A stretch of DNA of 64,000 nt. Origin: Bacteroidales bacterium UBA5429 (GTDB lineage: Bacteria; Bacteroidota; Bacteroidia; Bacteroidales; WCHB1-69). Location: contig DIRT01000008.1 in the NCBI GenBank assembly GCA_002427605.1, forward strand, positions 62,914 to 126,913, given 5' to 3'. Below the pieces are notes generated by a model. The model worked only from the letters and a program-made list of their open reading frames with translations. It did not search any database and was not told the origin of the DNA. Below, piece after piece: positions 8,700 through 17,451 of this stretch. How positions within the stretch are numbered: position 1 is the first letter of the stretch; every line of letters begins with the position of its first letter. A program made the position numbers and the translations under genes.

Positions 8700-8714
8700 A
8701 TCTATTTTACGCAA

Positions 8715-8722
8715 CAAAGATA
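8715..8722 (-). promoter_or_regulatory. promoter directly in front of the cassette array
   Basis: TATCTTTG on the minus strand, a full TAnnTTTG element. Transcription would begin near 8708, about 10 bp before the GTTGGCA box, so it reads straight into cassette 1. The position is like that of a Pc promoter in an integron. The -33 element is weak. Confidence 0.6.
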
Positions 8723-8817
8723 CAAGTAAAATGAGAAATAAGAAGTAAGAAGTAAGAAATCTTTTGAAGTCGAAAGTCGGAATTTTAAATTTAGAAATTA
8801 GAAGGTAGAATTTAGAA

Positions 8818-9618
8818 TTATTTCCCTGAGGAGAGTAGCTTTACGATGGATTCGGTTGTGATGACGTCGAGCATTTGTAAGACCACGATGAGTACTAACG
8901 CCAAAATGATATATCTTACAAAAGTTCCGCCTTTTTTAACGGCATAATGAACTCCGATGTAGGCTCCAATTACATTGCCAATGGCGTGAATTAAACCGTA
9001 CTCCCAATGGACATTCCCCTGGATGGCATAAATGGATAAACCGAAAGGCACGGAGAAGAGGACAAACAATATTTTCATAACATTGGCTTTCATGAGATCA
9101 TATCCTCCCAACAACACCAATGCGCCGATGTAAAAATATCCTACGCCAACATGTACAAAACCGGCATAAAAGCCGATTATAAAATAGATCAGATAATGGA
9201 TTGTGGGAGTAGGTTTATGTTGTAATGTCGGATTTTCTTTGAGCCATCGTTTCGGATCAAACAAGAGGGATAATCCAAACAGAACTACCACACCGGCAAA
9301 AATATAGGAGAAATATTTTGATGGAAGGAAGTCGGCAAAAATAGCCCCAACAATGTTGCCAAAAATGATTGGAATGGAGAGTTGAAATCCTTTTTTCCAA
9401 TCGACCATCTTCTTTTTATGGTAAAGATAGGCGGAGGCGAGGTTTTGAAATACAATAGGAACCCGGTTTGTGCCGTTGGCAACAAGAGGAGGAAGCCCTA
9501 AAAACATAAAAACGGAGATGGAAATTACTGTTCCACCTCCCGCTAATGTGTTTATAAAACCGACAATCACACCTGAAATGATCAGTATGAGGACCGTTAC
9601 CCAGGTTAATTCCAGCAT
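8818..9618 (-). CDS. sulfite exporter TauE/SafE family permease
   Basis: 266 residues, hydrophobic throughout, about eight helices in two related halves. The N-terminal half has the family pattern GFINTLAGGGTVISI (~21-35) followed by GTNRVPIVFQN. TauE/SafE proteins move organosulfur or related small anions across the inner membrane; the substrate cannot be read from the sequence. The start codon follows directly after the stop of the zinc-ribbon gene, so it is the last gene of that operon. Confidence 0.85.
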   Translation of the reverse strand: MLELTWVTVLILIISGVIVGFINTLAGGGTVISISVFMFLGLPPLVANGTNRVPIVFQNLASAYLYHKKKMVDWKKGFQLSIPIIFGNIVGAIFADFLPSKYFSYIFAGVVVLFGLSLLFDPKRWLKENPTLQHKPTPTIHYLIYFIIGFYAGFVHVGVGYFYIGALVLLGGYDLMKANVMKILFVLFSVPFGLSIYAIQGNVHWEYGLIHAIGNVIGAYIGVHYAVKKGGTFVRYIILALVLIVVLQMLDVITTESIVKLLSSGK

Positions 9619-10476
9619 CTATGCTAATCCTTCTTCTTCGATTAAATGCTTGTCAATAAAGATTCTACCGCAAGATTCGCAAACAATGATTTTTTTGTGT
9701 AAGCGAATATCCAATTGTCTTTGAGGAGGAATCACACTAAAGCAACCACCACACGCTTCTCTTTCAATTTGAACGATAGCCAAACCATTGCGAGCACCTT
9801 TTCTGATTCTTTCAAAAGCACTCAATAAGCGTTGATCCACATTCTCTTTCAGCGTGTTATATTGTTCAATCAGATCTGCTTCCTCTTTTTCAGTATCGGC
9901 AATAATATCGGTTAACTCATCTTTCTTTTGGGAAAGAATCTCATAAATTTCTTGTAATTTTTCTTCAAACCCTTTAATCTCTTCCTCTTTGGTCTCGATG
10001 CCGGCAGTATGTTTTCCAATATATCTTTCAGCATTGAGAATCAAATCCTTTTGATAATCGATCTCCTTGGTTAAAGCATCATACTCACGGTTGTTTCTAA
10101 CATTGTTTTGCTGCTCTTCATATCTTTTAATCAAAGCTTGACTTTCAGCAATCGATATTTTTTCACTTTTAATCTGATCCTGGAGTGCTTCAATATCCTC
10201 TTTGTATTTTTCAATACGAGTTTGCATTCCTTCATGAGCATCTTCAAGGTCTCTGATTTCGTTAGGAAGTTCACCTCTAACCACTCTAATTCTGTCAATT
10301 TGAGAACAAATTTGCTGGATTTGATACAGAGAGATCAATTTTTTCGCAATTGTTTTCTCCTCAATCATATCAGCAGAGCTACTTTGTTTTGCGGGATTTA
10401 CTTGAATGTTTTCAATGTTAATATCCTTGTTAACATTCTCATTATCATTTACTTCGTCGAATTCTTTCTTACTCAT
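9619..10476 (-). CDS. coiled-coil protein with C-terminal C4 zinc ribbon
   Basis: 285 residues. A disordered acidic N-terminus (~1-40), a long alpha-helical coiled coil (~45-220) rich in E, K and Q, and a C-terminal zinc ribbon with CxxC pairs at 242/245 and 266/269. This matches the zf-RING_7 family. Bacteroidota genes of this type regularly follow a NIF3-like gene, as here (19 bp after it). Nucleic-acid or protein binding is plausible; the exact role is not established by the sequence. Confidence 0.85.
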   Translation of the reverse strand: MSKKEFDEVNDNENVNKDINIENIQVNPAKQSSSADMIEEKTIAKKLISLYQIQQICSQIDRIRVVRGELPNEIRDLEDAHEGMQTRIEKYKEDIEALQDQIKSEKISIAESQALIKRYEEQQNNVRNNREYDALTKEIDYQKDLILNAERYIGKHTAGIETKEEEIKGFEEKLQEIYEILSQKKDELTDIIADTEKEEADLIEQYNTLKENVDQRLLSAFERIRKGARNGLAIVQIEREACGGCFSVIPPQRQLDIRLHKKIIVCESCGRIFIDKHLIEEEGLA

Positions 10477-10495
10477 ATTGCGCTATAATTTATTT

Positions 10496-11593
10496 TTATA
10501 TGAAGTGAATCTCTAACTTTTCTTGTTCAGAGATATAACTTGCAAAATTAGTGAAATTTTTTGATACTTCATTGTAGATAATTTCACGTATAAAATTTTC
10601 ACCTTCAAAATGACCAATATCGGCTAAAATCATTTTATTTTCCGGGATAAAAAAGTCGTGATATTTTAAGTCACCGGTTACATAAATATCAGCATTGGCT
10701 TGCAGTGCTGCTTTAATATAGGATGATCCGCCGCCACCACAAACAGCAACTGTACGGATTTTCCGGTCAATCTTGCCGGAATATTTTATCACTTTCAATT
10801 GCAATCTCTCTTTTGCAAATTGCAGAAAATCAGCAACTTCCATCGGTTCAGGTAAAACACCGATTCTTCCTAATCCTATAGAACGGTCTTCATTTTCTAA
10901 TTTAAAAATATCAAAAGCAGGCTCTTCGTATGGGTGATTGGTATAGACTGTTTTGACAATCCGGCTTTGAAGGTGAGCAGGGAAGATCATCTCTACGCGT
11001 TCCTCTTTCACTTCCTCAATCTTACCCACATTGCCTATGGCAGGTTGAGAGCCTTCCAAGGGTAAAAATGTTCCATAACCCTCTACATTATAGCTGCATT
11101 GCTCATATTTCCCGATCTGACCGGCACCCGCTTCGAACAGTTTCTCTTTGAGTTGATTGCTTTGTTCAAAGGGAACATAAACCACCAATTTTTTAAACAT
11201 ATCTTTTTTGGGAGAAAGCACTTTAACATCTGTTAAGCCTAATTTTTCCGAAAACAGATCATTTCCTCCTCCAATTCCACTATCGATATTGGTGTGCATG
11301 GAGTATAGGAATAGCTTATTTTCTATCGCTTTAAACAAAATTTTTCCGATTCTGTTATTGGGTTCTATCCTTTTAAGATCAGCTCTATATATCAGGGGGT
11401 GGTGAGCAATCACCATATTGCAATTTTTAGCAATCGCTTCATCCAGAACCTTTTCACTCATATCAAAACAGACCATAACTCCGGTTACGGTGCGTTCTTT
11501 GTCTCCACACTGGATACCACTGTTGTCAAAATCCTCTTGCCAATGTAGTGGGAATTTGTGTTCTATATGTTGAATTACCTCTTTAATTTTCAT
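10496..11593 (-). CDS. NIF3/YqfO-like dinuclear-metal protein
   Basis: 365 residues from the ATG at 11593; an upstream ATG at 11617 would add eight atypical residues. The start MKIKEVIQHIEHKFP is typical of the family. Metal-binding positions: HHPLIY (~65) and a late GHFEGEN (~330). The length indicates the version with an inserted YqfO middle domain (about 125-235). These are GTP cyclohydrolase-related hexameric proteins of uncertain function. The neighbouring zinc-ribbon gene is its usual Bacteroidota partner. Confidence 0.88.
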   Translation of the reverse strand: MKIKEVIQHIEHKFPLHWQEDFDNSGIQCGDKERTVTGVMVCFDMSEKVLDEAIAKNCNMVIAHHPLIYRADLKRIEPNNRIGKILFKAIENKLFLYSMHTNIDSGIGGGNDLFSEKLGLTDVKVLSPKKDMFKKLVVYVPFEQSNQLKEKLFEAGAGQIGKYEQCSYNVEGYGTFLPLEGSQPAIGNVGKIEEVKEERVEMIFPAHLQSRIVKTVYTNHPYEEPAFDIFKLENEDRSIGLGRIGVLPEPMEVADFLQFAKERLQLKVIKYSGKIDRKIRTVAVCGGGGSSYIKAALQANADIYVTGDLKYHDFFIPENKMILADIGHFEGENFIREIIYNEVSKNFTNFASYISEQEKLEIHFI

Positions 11594-11632
11594 ATTCTTA
11601 TACCAATTGATTAACAAATAAATATTAGTGGG

Positions 11633-13474
11633 TTAAGCTGTAATGGGATCGATCTCTTCACGTAATCTTTCGATGATAAATTGTTGTCTGTCAGGATTAT
11701 TGTCACCCATATAAAACTCGAGTAAAAGATCCAAATTGGTTCCTTTTTCCAGCACAACCGGTTCTAACTTAATCCCTTTTCCTATAAAAGTTTTAAATTC
11801 GGCAGGTGAGATCTCACCCAACCCTTTAAATCTCGTAATTTCAGGTTTTCCACCCAATTCTGCTACTGCTTCTTCCTTTTCTAATTCAGAATAGCAATAC
11901 ATCGTTTTTTGTTTGTTTCTTACTCTAAAGAGCGGAGTTTGAAGGATATACACATGTCCTCCCTTAATCAGATCAGGGAAATACTTCAGGAAGAAAGTGA
12001 GCAACAACAAACGGATATGCATTCCGTCCACATCCGCATCAGTAGCAATAATTACATTATTGTAGCGTAATCCGTCCATTCCCTCTTCAATATTCAGTGC
12101 TGCTTGCAGTAAGCTGAACTCCTCATTTTCATAGATTACTCTTTTGCTTTTTTTAAAGGTGTTTTGAGGTTTTCCTCGCAGACTAAATACAGCTTGCGTG
12201 TTGGCATCCCGGGATTGGGTGATCGATCCGGAAGCAGAATCTCCCTCAGTAATAAAAATGGAGGATTCCAATCTGCGCGGGTCTGTTGAGTTATAATGGA
12301 TTCTGCAATCTCTCAATTTAGAGTTGTGAAGACTCACCTTTTTTTGTAGTTCTCTCGAACCTTTTTTAATATTGGCAATCTCTTTTCTTTCCTTTTCAGA
12401 CTCCACAATTCGTTTTTGAATGATGTCAGCCACTTCAAGATTCATGTGCAGATACTTATCTAACAATCTGGATACTACATCATTAACATAATTACGAATG
12501 GTTTGTCCACCGGGAGTCATGTGCTGAGATCCCAGCTTGGTTTTGGTTTGAGACTCAAAAATGGCATTTTTAACCTTGATGGAGATAGCAGCCACAATGG
12601 AGTTTCTGATATCACTGGGATCGTAATCTTTTTTGTAAAAATCCCTGAAAGTTTTCACAATCGCTTCCCTGAAAGCTTGTTGGTGCATTCCACCTTGTGT
12701 TGTGTTTTGACTGTTTACAAATGAGTGATACTCCTCTCCATACCTTCTGTTCGTATGCGCCAATGCAAACTCAAACAGATCATCTTTTAAGTGAATAGGG
12801 GGGTATAATAATTCACCTTCGACATTATTGTTCAAAAGATCCAATAACCCATTTTTAGAGAAAAACTTTTTTCCATTGAACAGAATAGTGAGTCCTCTAT
12901 TGAGATACACATAGTTCCACATCATCCGTTCAATATATTCATTGTACCAGTGAAAGTTTTCGAACAAAGTATCGTCAGGAATGAAAGAGACTAATGTTCC
13001 TGAGGGTTCATTTGATTTTTCAATTTTGGTTTCGCTGGTCATCTTTCCTTCGGAAAATTCAGCAATTTTAGTTTTCCCATCAACCCAACTTTGGACGCCA
13101 AACTTTATGGATAGGGCGTTTACTGCTTTGACTCCCACTCCATTCATTCCAATAGCAGTATCATAGGCGCTACTGTCATCAAATTTTCCACCGGTATTGA
13201 TTTTAGAAACGCAGTCAACAACGCTCTTTAAAGGGATTCCCCGTCCATAATCGCGGATACTTGCCTTTTGTTCTTTAATGGTTACTTCTATCGTTTTACC
13301 ATATCCGCGCATGAACTCATCAATAGAGTTGTCCATCACTTCTTTTAATAAAACGTAGATACCATCATCATGAGAAGAGCCATCTCCCAACTTCCCGATA
13401 TACATTCCGGGTCGCATTCGGATATGCTCATCCCATTCAAGGGTAATAATACTGTTATCTTTGTATTCTGACAT
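11633..13474 (-). CDS. parE: DNA topoisomerase IV subunit B
   Basis: 613 residues. GHKL ATPase with EVMDNSIDE (~46), then the transducer, and a TOPRIM domain with EGDSASG (~411) and DADVDGMHIR (~478). The DPRRLESS segment and short C-terminus favour the ParE-type enzyme over GyrB. With ParC it decatenates daughter chromosomes. parC is not adjacent; nif3 follows after 39 bp. The gene starts 67 bp after ileS with no clear promoter, so it may be cotranscribed from the ileS promoter. Confidence 0.88.
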   Translation of the reverse strand: MSEYKDNSIITLEWDEHIRMRPGMYIGKLGDGSSHDDGIYVLLKEVMDNSIDEFMRGYGKTIEVTIKEQKASIRDYGRGIPLKSVVDCVSKINTGGKFDDSSAYDTAIGMNGVGVKAVNALSIKFGVQSWVDGKTKIAEFSEGKMTSETKIEKSNEPSGTLVSFIPDDTLFENFHWYNEYIERMMWNYVYLNRGLTILFNGKKFFSKNGLLDLLNNNVEGELLYPPIHLKDDLFEFALAHTNRRYGEEYHSFVNSQNTTQGGMHQQAFREAIVKTFRDFYKKDYDPSDIRNSIVAAISIKVKNAIFESQTKTKLGSQHMTPGGQTIRNYVNDVVSRLLDKYLHMNLEVADIIQKRIVESEKERKEIANIKKGSRELQKKVSLHNSKLRDCRIHYNSTDPRRLESSIFITEGDSASGSITQSRDANTQAVFSLRGKPQNTFKKSKRVIYENEEFSLLQAALNIEEGMDGLRYNNVIIATDADVDGMHIRLLLLTFFLKYFPDLIKGGHVYILQTPLFRVRNKQKTMYCYSELEKEEAVAELGGKPEITRFKGLGEISPAEFKTFIGKGIKLEPVVLEKGTNLDLLLEFYMGDNNPDRQQFIIERLREEIDPITA

Positions 13475-13541
13475 AGTTTAACGGTTTAATGGTTTAAAAT
13501 TTCGAGTTACTTTGTAAGTAAATAGAAGTTCACTGAGTGAA

Positions 13542-16500
13542 TTAGTTCTTGGTAATCAGCACTTTAATCTCTGCACCTTCCTCTATTTCGAAGAGAGTAG
13601 CTTCAGTGTCATCAATCGATTCCACAATTTGGAAAGAAGTACATAAAGTTTCTGCTTTGATATGATCTTCAAACTTTTGCAGAGCAGGTGTAATGGTTGG
13701 GTGATTCTCAATTTGAATTGAAATTTGATCTATCACATCCATATTTTGATCTTTTCTGTAGTTTTGGATTCTGTTGACAAATTCTCTGGAGTATCCTTCA
13801 TCTTTCAATTCCTGAGTGATGGTAATATCCAAAGCGACAGTCAATGCACCTTGATTAGTCACTACCCAGCCCGGAATATCTTCAGCGATAATTTCAACAT
13901 CGGAGAGTAAAATCTCAACAGGTTCTCCTTCAACGACAATCTCAATTCTTTCCTCTTTTTCAATTTGAGCAATCTCTTTACCTGAGAATTGTGCTATTTG
14001 AGCTGCAATGGCTTTCATAATCTTGCCATATCTTGGACCTAAAGTCTTGAAGTTAGGCTTAATTTTCTTCACCAATACACCCTCTGTATCTGTGATAAAT
14101 TCAATCTCTTTCACGTTCACTTCATGGAGAATCAGATCCTTTACTTTTTCTACTTGTTCTACGAAGTTAGAGGATTCAAGAACCGGGATCATGATTTTTC
14201 CAAGCGGTTGACGAACTCTGATATTCGACTTTTTGCGCAAAGAAAGTACCATAGTACAGATTTGCTGTGCTAACTGCATACGCTCTTCCAGTGCTTTGTC
14301 GATCAGCTTTTCATTCACTGTTGGGAAATCGGACAAGTGGATAGAATCTATCTTTTCAAGTTGGGTAATATTATTCAAATCCTGGAATAATCGATCCATA
14401 AAGAAAGGAGCGATAGGAGAAGCCAACTTCGCAATAGTTACCAAACAGGTGTATAAAGTTTGATAAGCGGAGATCTTATCTTCAGTGTACTCACCTTTCC
14501 AGAATCTGCGGCGACACAAACGTACATACCAGTTGCTTAAGTACTCATCCACAAACTGTTGGATCTCTCTTCCGGCTTTAGTAGGCTCATAATCACCGTA
14601 ATTATGATCACAATTTTTTACTAAAGTGTTGAGTTCCGATAAAATCCAACGATCTATATCTGGACGATCTTCGATAGCGATTTCAGCTTCCTGATACTTA
14701 AACTGGTCAATATTGGCATACAGAGCAAAGAAACTATAGGTATTGTAGAGTGTTCCAAAGAATTTACGTTGCACCTCTACGATTCCCTCTTCGTCAAACT
14801 TAAGGTTATCCCAGGGTTGCGCATTGGTAATCATATACCAACGGGTAGCATCAGCACCATATTTGCGGATAGTTTCAAAAGGATCTACCCCGTTTCCTAG
14901 ACGTTTGGACATTTTATTGCCGTTTTTGTCCAGAACTAATCCATTGGAAACCACAGTTTTAAAGGCAACACTATCAAACACCATTGTAGCGATAGCGTGC
15001 AGTGTAAAGAACCAGCCTCTTGTTTGGTCCACGCCTTCAGCAATAAAATCGGCAGGATATTTTTGTTTAAACAGTTCCTGATTTTCAAAAGGATAGTGCC
15101 ATTGAGCATAAGGCATCGATCCGGAGTCAAACCAAACGTCGATGAGGTCAGATTCCCGGGTCATCTTTTGTCCGCTGGGAGAAACTAAGAAAATTTGATC
15201 GATATATGGTTTATGCAGGTCGATTTTTTCATAATTTTCCTTACTGAAATCATTGGGGATGAAATCTTTATAAGGATTCTCTTTCATGATTCCGGCTGCT
15301 ACCGATTTTTCAATCTCTTGGTATAACTGTTCGATGGACCCGATACAGATTTGTTCTTTTTTATCTTCTGTCACCCAAATTGGAAGTGGAATACCCCAGA
15401 AACGTGATCTTGACAAGTTCCAATCCACCAAGTTTTCCAGCCAATTTCCAAATCTTCCGGATCCGGTTGCAGCAGGTTTCCAGTTGATGGTAGCATTCAA
15501 TTCCATCATCCTTTCGCGATAAGCTGTAGTTTTGATAAACCAGGAATCGAGAGGGTAGTATAAAATAGGCATATCGGTTCTCCAGCAGTGCGGATAATTG
15601 TGTACATATTTTTCAATTTTGAACGCTTTGCCCTCCATTTTCAACCATAAAGCCAGATAGAGATCCAAAGACTCCTCTTCACTTGAAGCTCCTCTTTCAT
15701 ACTCCGGCTTCACATATCTTCCGGCTACCGTTTTATAGAGTTCCACATTGACACAATCTTTCACAAACTGTGGGTCCAACTGATCGATTTCGAAATATTT
15801 CCCGGTTTTATCCACCATAGGATGGCTGTTTCCTTCTTTATCAATTAAAATTAAGGGGGGGATCCCCGCCTCTTGAGCCACCCGCTTATCGTCTGCACCA
15901 AAGGTAGGCGCAATGTGGACGATTCCCGTTCCATCGCTAGTGGTTACGTAATCACCAATGATCACTCTGAAAGCATTGTCACCGGGATTTACATAAGGCA
16001 TTAATTGTTCATATTCTAAGCCTTCCAGTTTTTTTCCTGTCGTTTCAGCCAATACACGGTAGGGGATATTCTTATCTCCGGGCTTATAATCCTCCATTGA
16101 CAATTCGCTGTTTTTATCAGGGAAATAAGCATGGAGTAAGTTTTTAGCCAAAATCACCTTGATAGGATCTCCGGAGTAGGGGTTAAAAGTATCAACCAAA
16201 AGATATTCAATCTTTTCGCCTACTGCCAAAGCCGTGTTGGATGGTAATGTCCAGGGCGTAGTCGTCCACGCCAAAACGTAGAGGTTATCCGGAATATTGG
16301 CTTCACCGGGGAATCCCCAGGGACACTCTTTGATCTTCTGAGTCGTTTTTATTTTAAACTGTGCAACGACAGTAGTATCTTTTACATCCTTGTAGCAACC
16401 GGGCAGATTGAGCTCATGAGAGCTTAAACCGGTACCGGCAGCGGGGGAATAGGGCTGAATGGTGTAGCCTTTATAAAGCAACCCTTTTTTATACAATTCT

Positions 16501-16991
16501 GATAAAAGGTACCAAACAGACTCAATATATTTGTTGTCGAAAGTGATATAGGGATCATCCAGGTCCACCCAATAGCCCATTTTTATGGTGATATCATCCC
16601 ACTGATCTTTAAATTTCATTACCTCTTTCCGACAAGCTTTGTTGTACTCTTCAACACTGATTTTAGTGCCAATATCCTCTTTGGTAATTCCCAAAGTTTG
16701 TTCTACACCCAGTTCAATGGGTAACCCGTGAGTATCCCATCCTCCTTTACGACCCACATATTTTCCTTTGAGGGTTTGATATCTGCAAAAGAGGTCTTTA
16801 ATAGCCCGACCCATAACGTGGTGAATACCGGGAGCACCATTCGCAGAAGGGGGTCCTTCATAGAATACAAACTGTTCATTCCCTTCACGTAACTCCAAAC
16901 TTTTTTGGAAAATTTGATGTTTTTCCCAATATTTCAACATCTCTTCCTCAATCTTAGGAAGATTAAGTCCCTTATAATCAGCGTATTTCAT
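13542..16991 (-). CDS. ileS: isoleucyl-tRNA synthetase
   Basis: 1149 residues from the ATG at 16991; a TTG at 17000 is a weaker alternative. Class I motifs: the HIGH equivalent HHVM (57-60) within GAPGIHHVMGRA, WTTTPWTLPSNTA of the editing domain (~245), and KMSKR (~692). The enzyme charges tRNA-Ile. Its length is that of the longer, eukaryote-like IleS type usual in Bacteroidota. A TAnnTTTG promoter lies 29 bp upstream. Confidence 0.96.
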   Translation of the reverse strand: MKYADYKGLNLPKIEEEMLKYWEKHQIFQKSLELREGNEQFVFYEGPPSANGAPGIHHVMGRAIKDLFCRYQTLKGKYVGRKGGWDTHGLPIELGVEQTLGITKEDIGTKISVEEYNKACRKEVMKFKDQWDDITIKMGYWVDLDDPYITFDNKYIESVWYLLSELYKKGLLYKGYTIQPYSPAAGTGLSSHELNLPGCYKDVKDTTVVAQFKIKTTQKIKECPWGFPGEANIPDNLYVLAWTTTPWTLPSNTALAVGEKIEYLLVDTFNPYSGDPIKVILAKNLLHAYFPDKNSELSMEDYKPGDKNIPYRVLAETTGKKLEGLEYEQLMPYVNPGDNAFRVIIGDYVTTSDGTGIVHIAPTFGADDKRVAQEAGIPPLILIDKEGNSHPMVDKTGKYFEIDQLDPQFVKDCVNVELYKTVAGRYVKPEYERGASSEEESLDLYLALWLKMEGKAFKIEKYVHNYPHCWRTDMPILYYPLDSWFIKTTAYRERMMELNATINWKPAATGSGRFGNWLENLVDWNLSRSRFWGIPLPIWVTEDKKEQICIGSIEQLYQEIEKSVAAGIMKENPYKDFIPNDFSKENYEKIDLHKPYIDQIFLVSPSGQKMTRESDLIDVWFDSGSMPYAQWHYPFENQELFKQKYPADFIAEGVDQTRGWFFTLHAIATMVFDSVAFKTVVSNGLVLDKNGNKMSKRLGNGVDPFETIRKYGADATRWYMITNAQPWDNLKFDEEGIVEVQRKFFGTLYNTYSFFALYANIDQFKYQEAEIAIEDRPDIDRWILSELNTLVKNCDHNYGDYEPTKAGREIQQFVDEYLSNWYVRLCRRRFWKGEYTEDKISAYQTLYTCLVTIAKLASPIAPFFMDRLFQDLNNITQLEKIDSIHLSDFPTVNEKLIDKALEERMQLAQQICTMVLSLRKKSNIRVRQPLGKIMIPVLESSNFVEQVEKVKDLILHEVNVKEIEFITDTEGVLVKKIKPNFKTLGPRYGKIMKAIAAQIAQFSGKEIAQIEKEERIEIVVEGEPVEILLSDVEIIAEDIPGWVVTNQGALTVALDITITQELKDEGYSREFVNRIQNYRKDQNMDVIDQISIQIENHPTITPALQKFEDHIKAETLCTSFQIVESIDDTEATLFEIEEGAEIKVLITKN

Positions 16992-17019
16992 AAATTTCAA
17001 TAGGTTTCATTACAACAAA

Positions 17020-17027
17020 CAAAGATA
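17020..17027 (-). promoter_or_regulatory. ileS promoter -7 element
   Basis: TATCTTTG on the minus strand, 29 bp before the ileS ATG. A canonical -33 TTTG is not seen. It probably serves ileS and perhaps the four genes behind it. Confidence 0.6.
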
Positions 17028-17035
17028 TGGAAAAA

Positions 17036-17070
17036 TTACGAATTACGAATCACGAATTACGAGTTGGTTT
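17036..17070. repeat. degenerate ATTACGAATCACGA-type repeat
   Basis: Three imperfect copies of an AATTACGA/AATCACGA unit in the ileS-fic intergenic stretch. The same short word also occurs behind purL (5520-5527). Simple sequence with no visible coding potential. Confidence 0.5.
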
Positions 17071-17200
17071 TCGGAATGGTGGAATTTCGATTGGTTGCTA
17101 AGGATCTTTAACCTAAAAAATACGGAATTTTAAATTTAAAATTGAAAAATTTGAAATTAGATTTTGTGAGTAATATATTCTTTTTATTCAATAAATTGTG

Positions 17201-17208
17201 TATCTTTG
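17201..17208 (+). promoter_or_regulatory. promoter -7 element of the Fic toxin-antitoxin operon
   Basis: TATCTTTG, 22 bp before the antitoxin ATG. No operator-like palindrome is obvious around it. Confidence 0.6.
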
Positions 17209-17229
17209 CATTCTACTTAATTGAAAAAT

Positions 17230-17451
17230 ATGTTTAGCACAATTGAAATAGACAAAAATAATCTGACCATAATGGGAGTTCAATTTTCAGACTTAAAAAC
17301 CCTGGAAAGTACTGCAAATGCATTGGGGAGCAATATGTTTGAAGGTTTTAAACCTACTCCTAAAGGAATTGAAATCATTAGAGATTATATGTCGGGTAAA
17401 ATATCACTAACAGAATTTGTGGCACTTGCCAAACAAAAAGCCTATGTCTAA
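17230..17451 (+). CDS. VbhA-like antitoxin of a Fic module
   Basis: 73 residues from the ATG at 17230 (an in-frame TTG lies 9 bp upstream). Residues 34-39 read SNMFEG, a match to the inhibitory motif (S/T)xxxE(G/N) whose glutamate blocks the ATP site of Fic enzymes. The following PTPKGIEIIRDYMSGKISL resembles the conserved C-terminal part of VbhA-type antitoxins. Its stop overlaps the toxin start by 8 bp, so the pair is translationally coupled and the antitoxin is made first. It is a separate polypeptide, which makes this a class I Fic system. Confidence 0.82.
   Translation: MFSTIEIDKNNLTIMGVQFSDLKTLESTANALGSNMFEGFKPTPKGIEIIRDYMSGKISLTEFVALAKQKAYV

Larger units (their letters stand above)
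5600..8700 (-). mobile_element. three-cassette array resembling integron cassettes (no integrase in window)
   Basis: Read on the minus strand: a box at 8693-8699, two small membrane genes, a palindrome at 7840-7970, an ATPase gene, a palindrome at 6373-6503, a nucleotidyltransferase-like gene, then an imperfect palindrome at 5614-5695. All four genes point the same way and each cassette's last stop codon lies 7-14 bp from a GTT/AAC box. The cassette 5' ends match the 3' boxes of the same cassette: 11/13 for cassette 1, 11/14 with only A/G changes for cassette 2, 12/16 for cassette 3. The two boxes within one palindrome differ. This fits recombination at G/TT of attC-type sites. An array without an integrase would be of the kind called CALIN. 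The alternative is a family of intergenic palindromes, but that would not explain the box mosaic. Confidence 0.72.

Noticed and set aside
11594..11617. Upstream start for the NIF3-like protein
   Set aside because: The added residues are unlike the family, and MKIKEVIQHIE at 11593 is the usual start.
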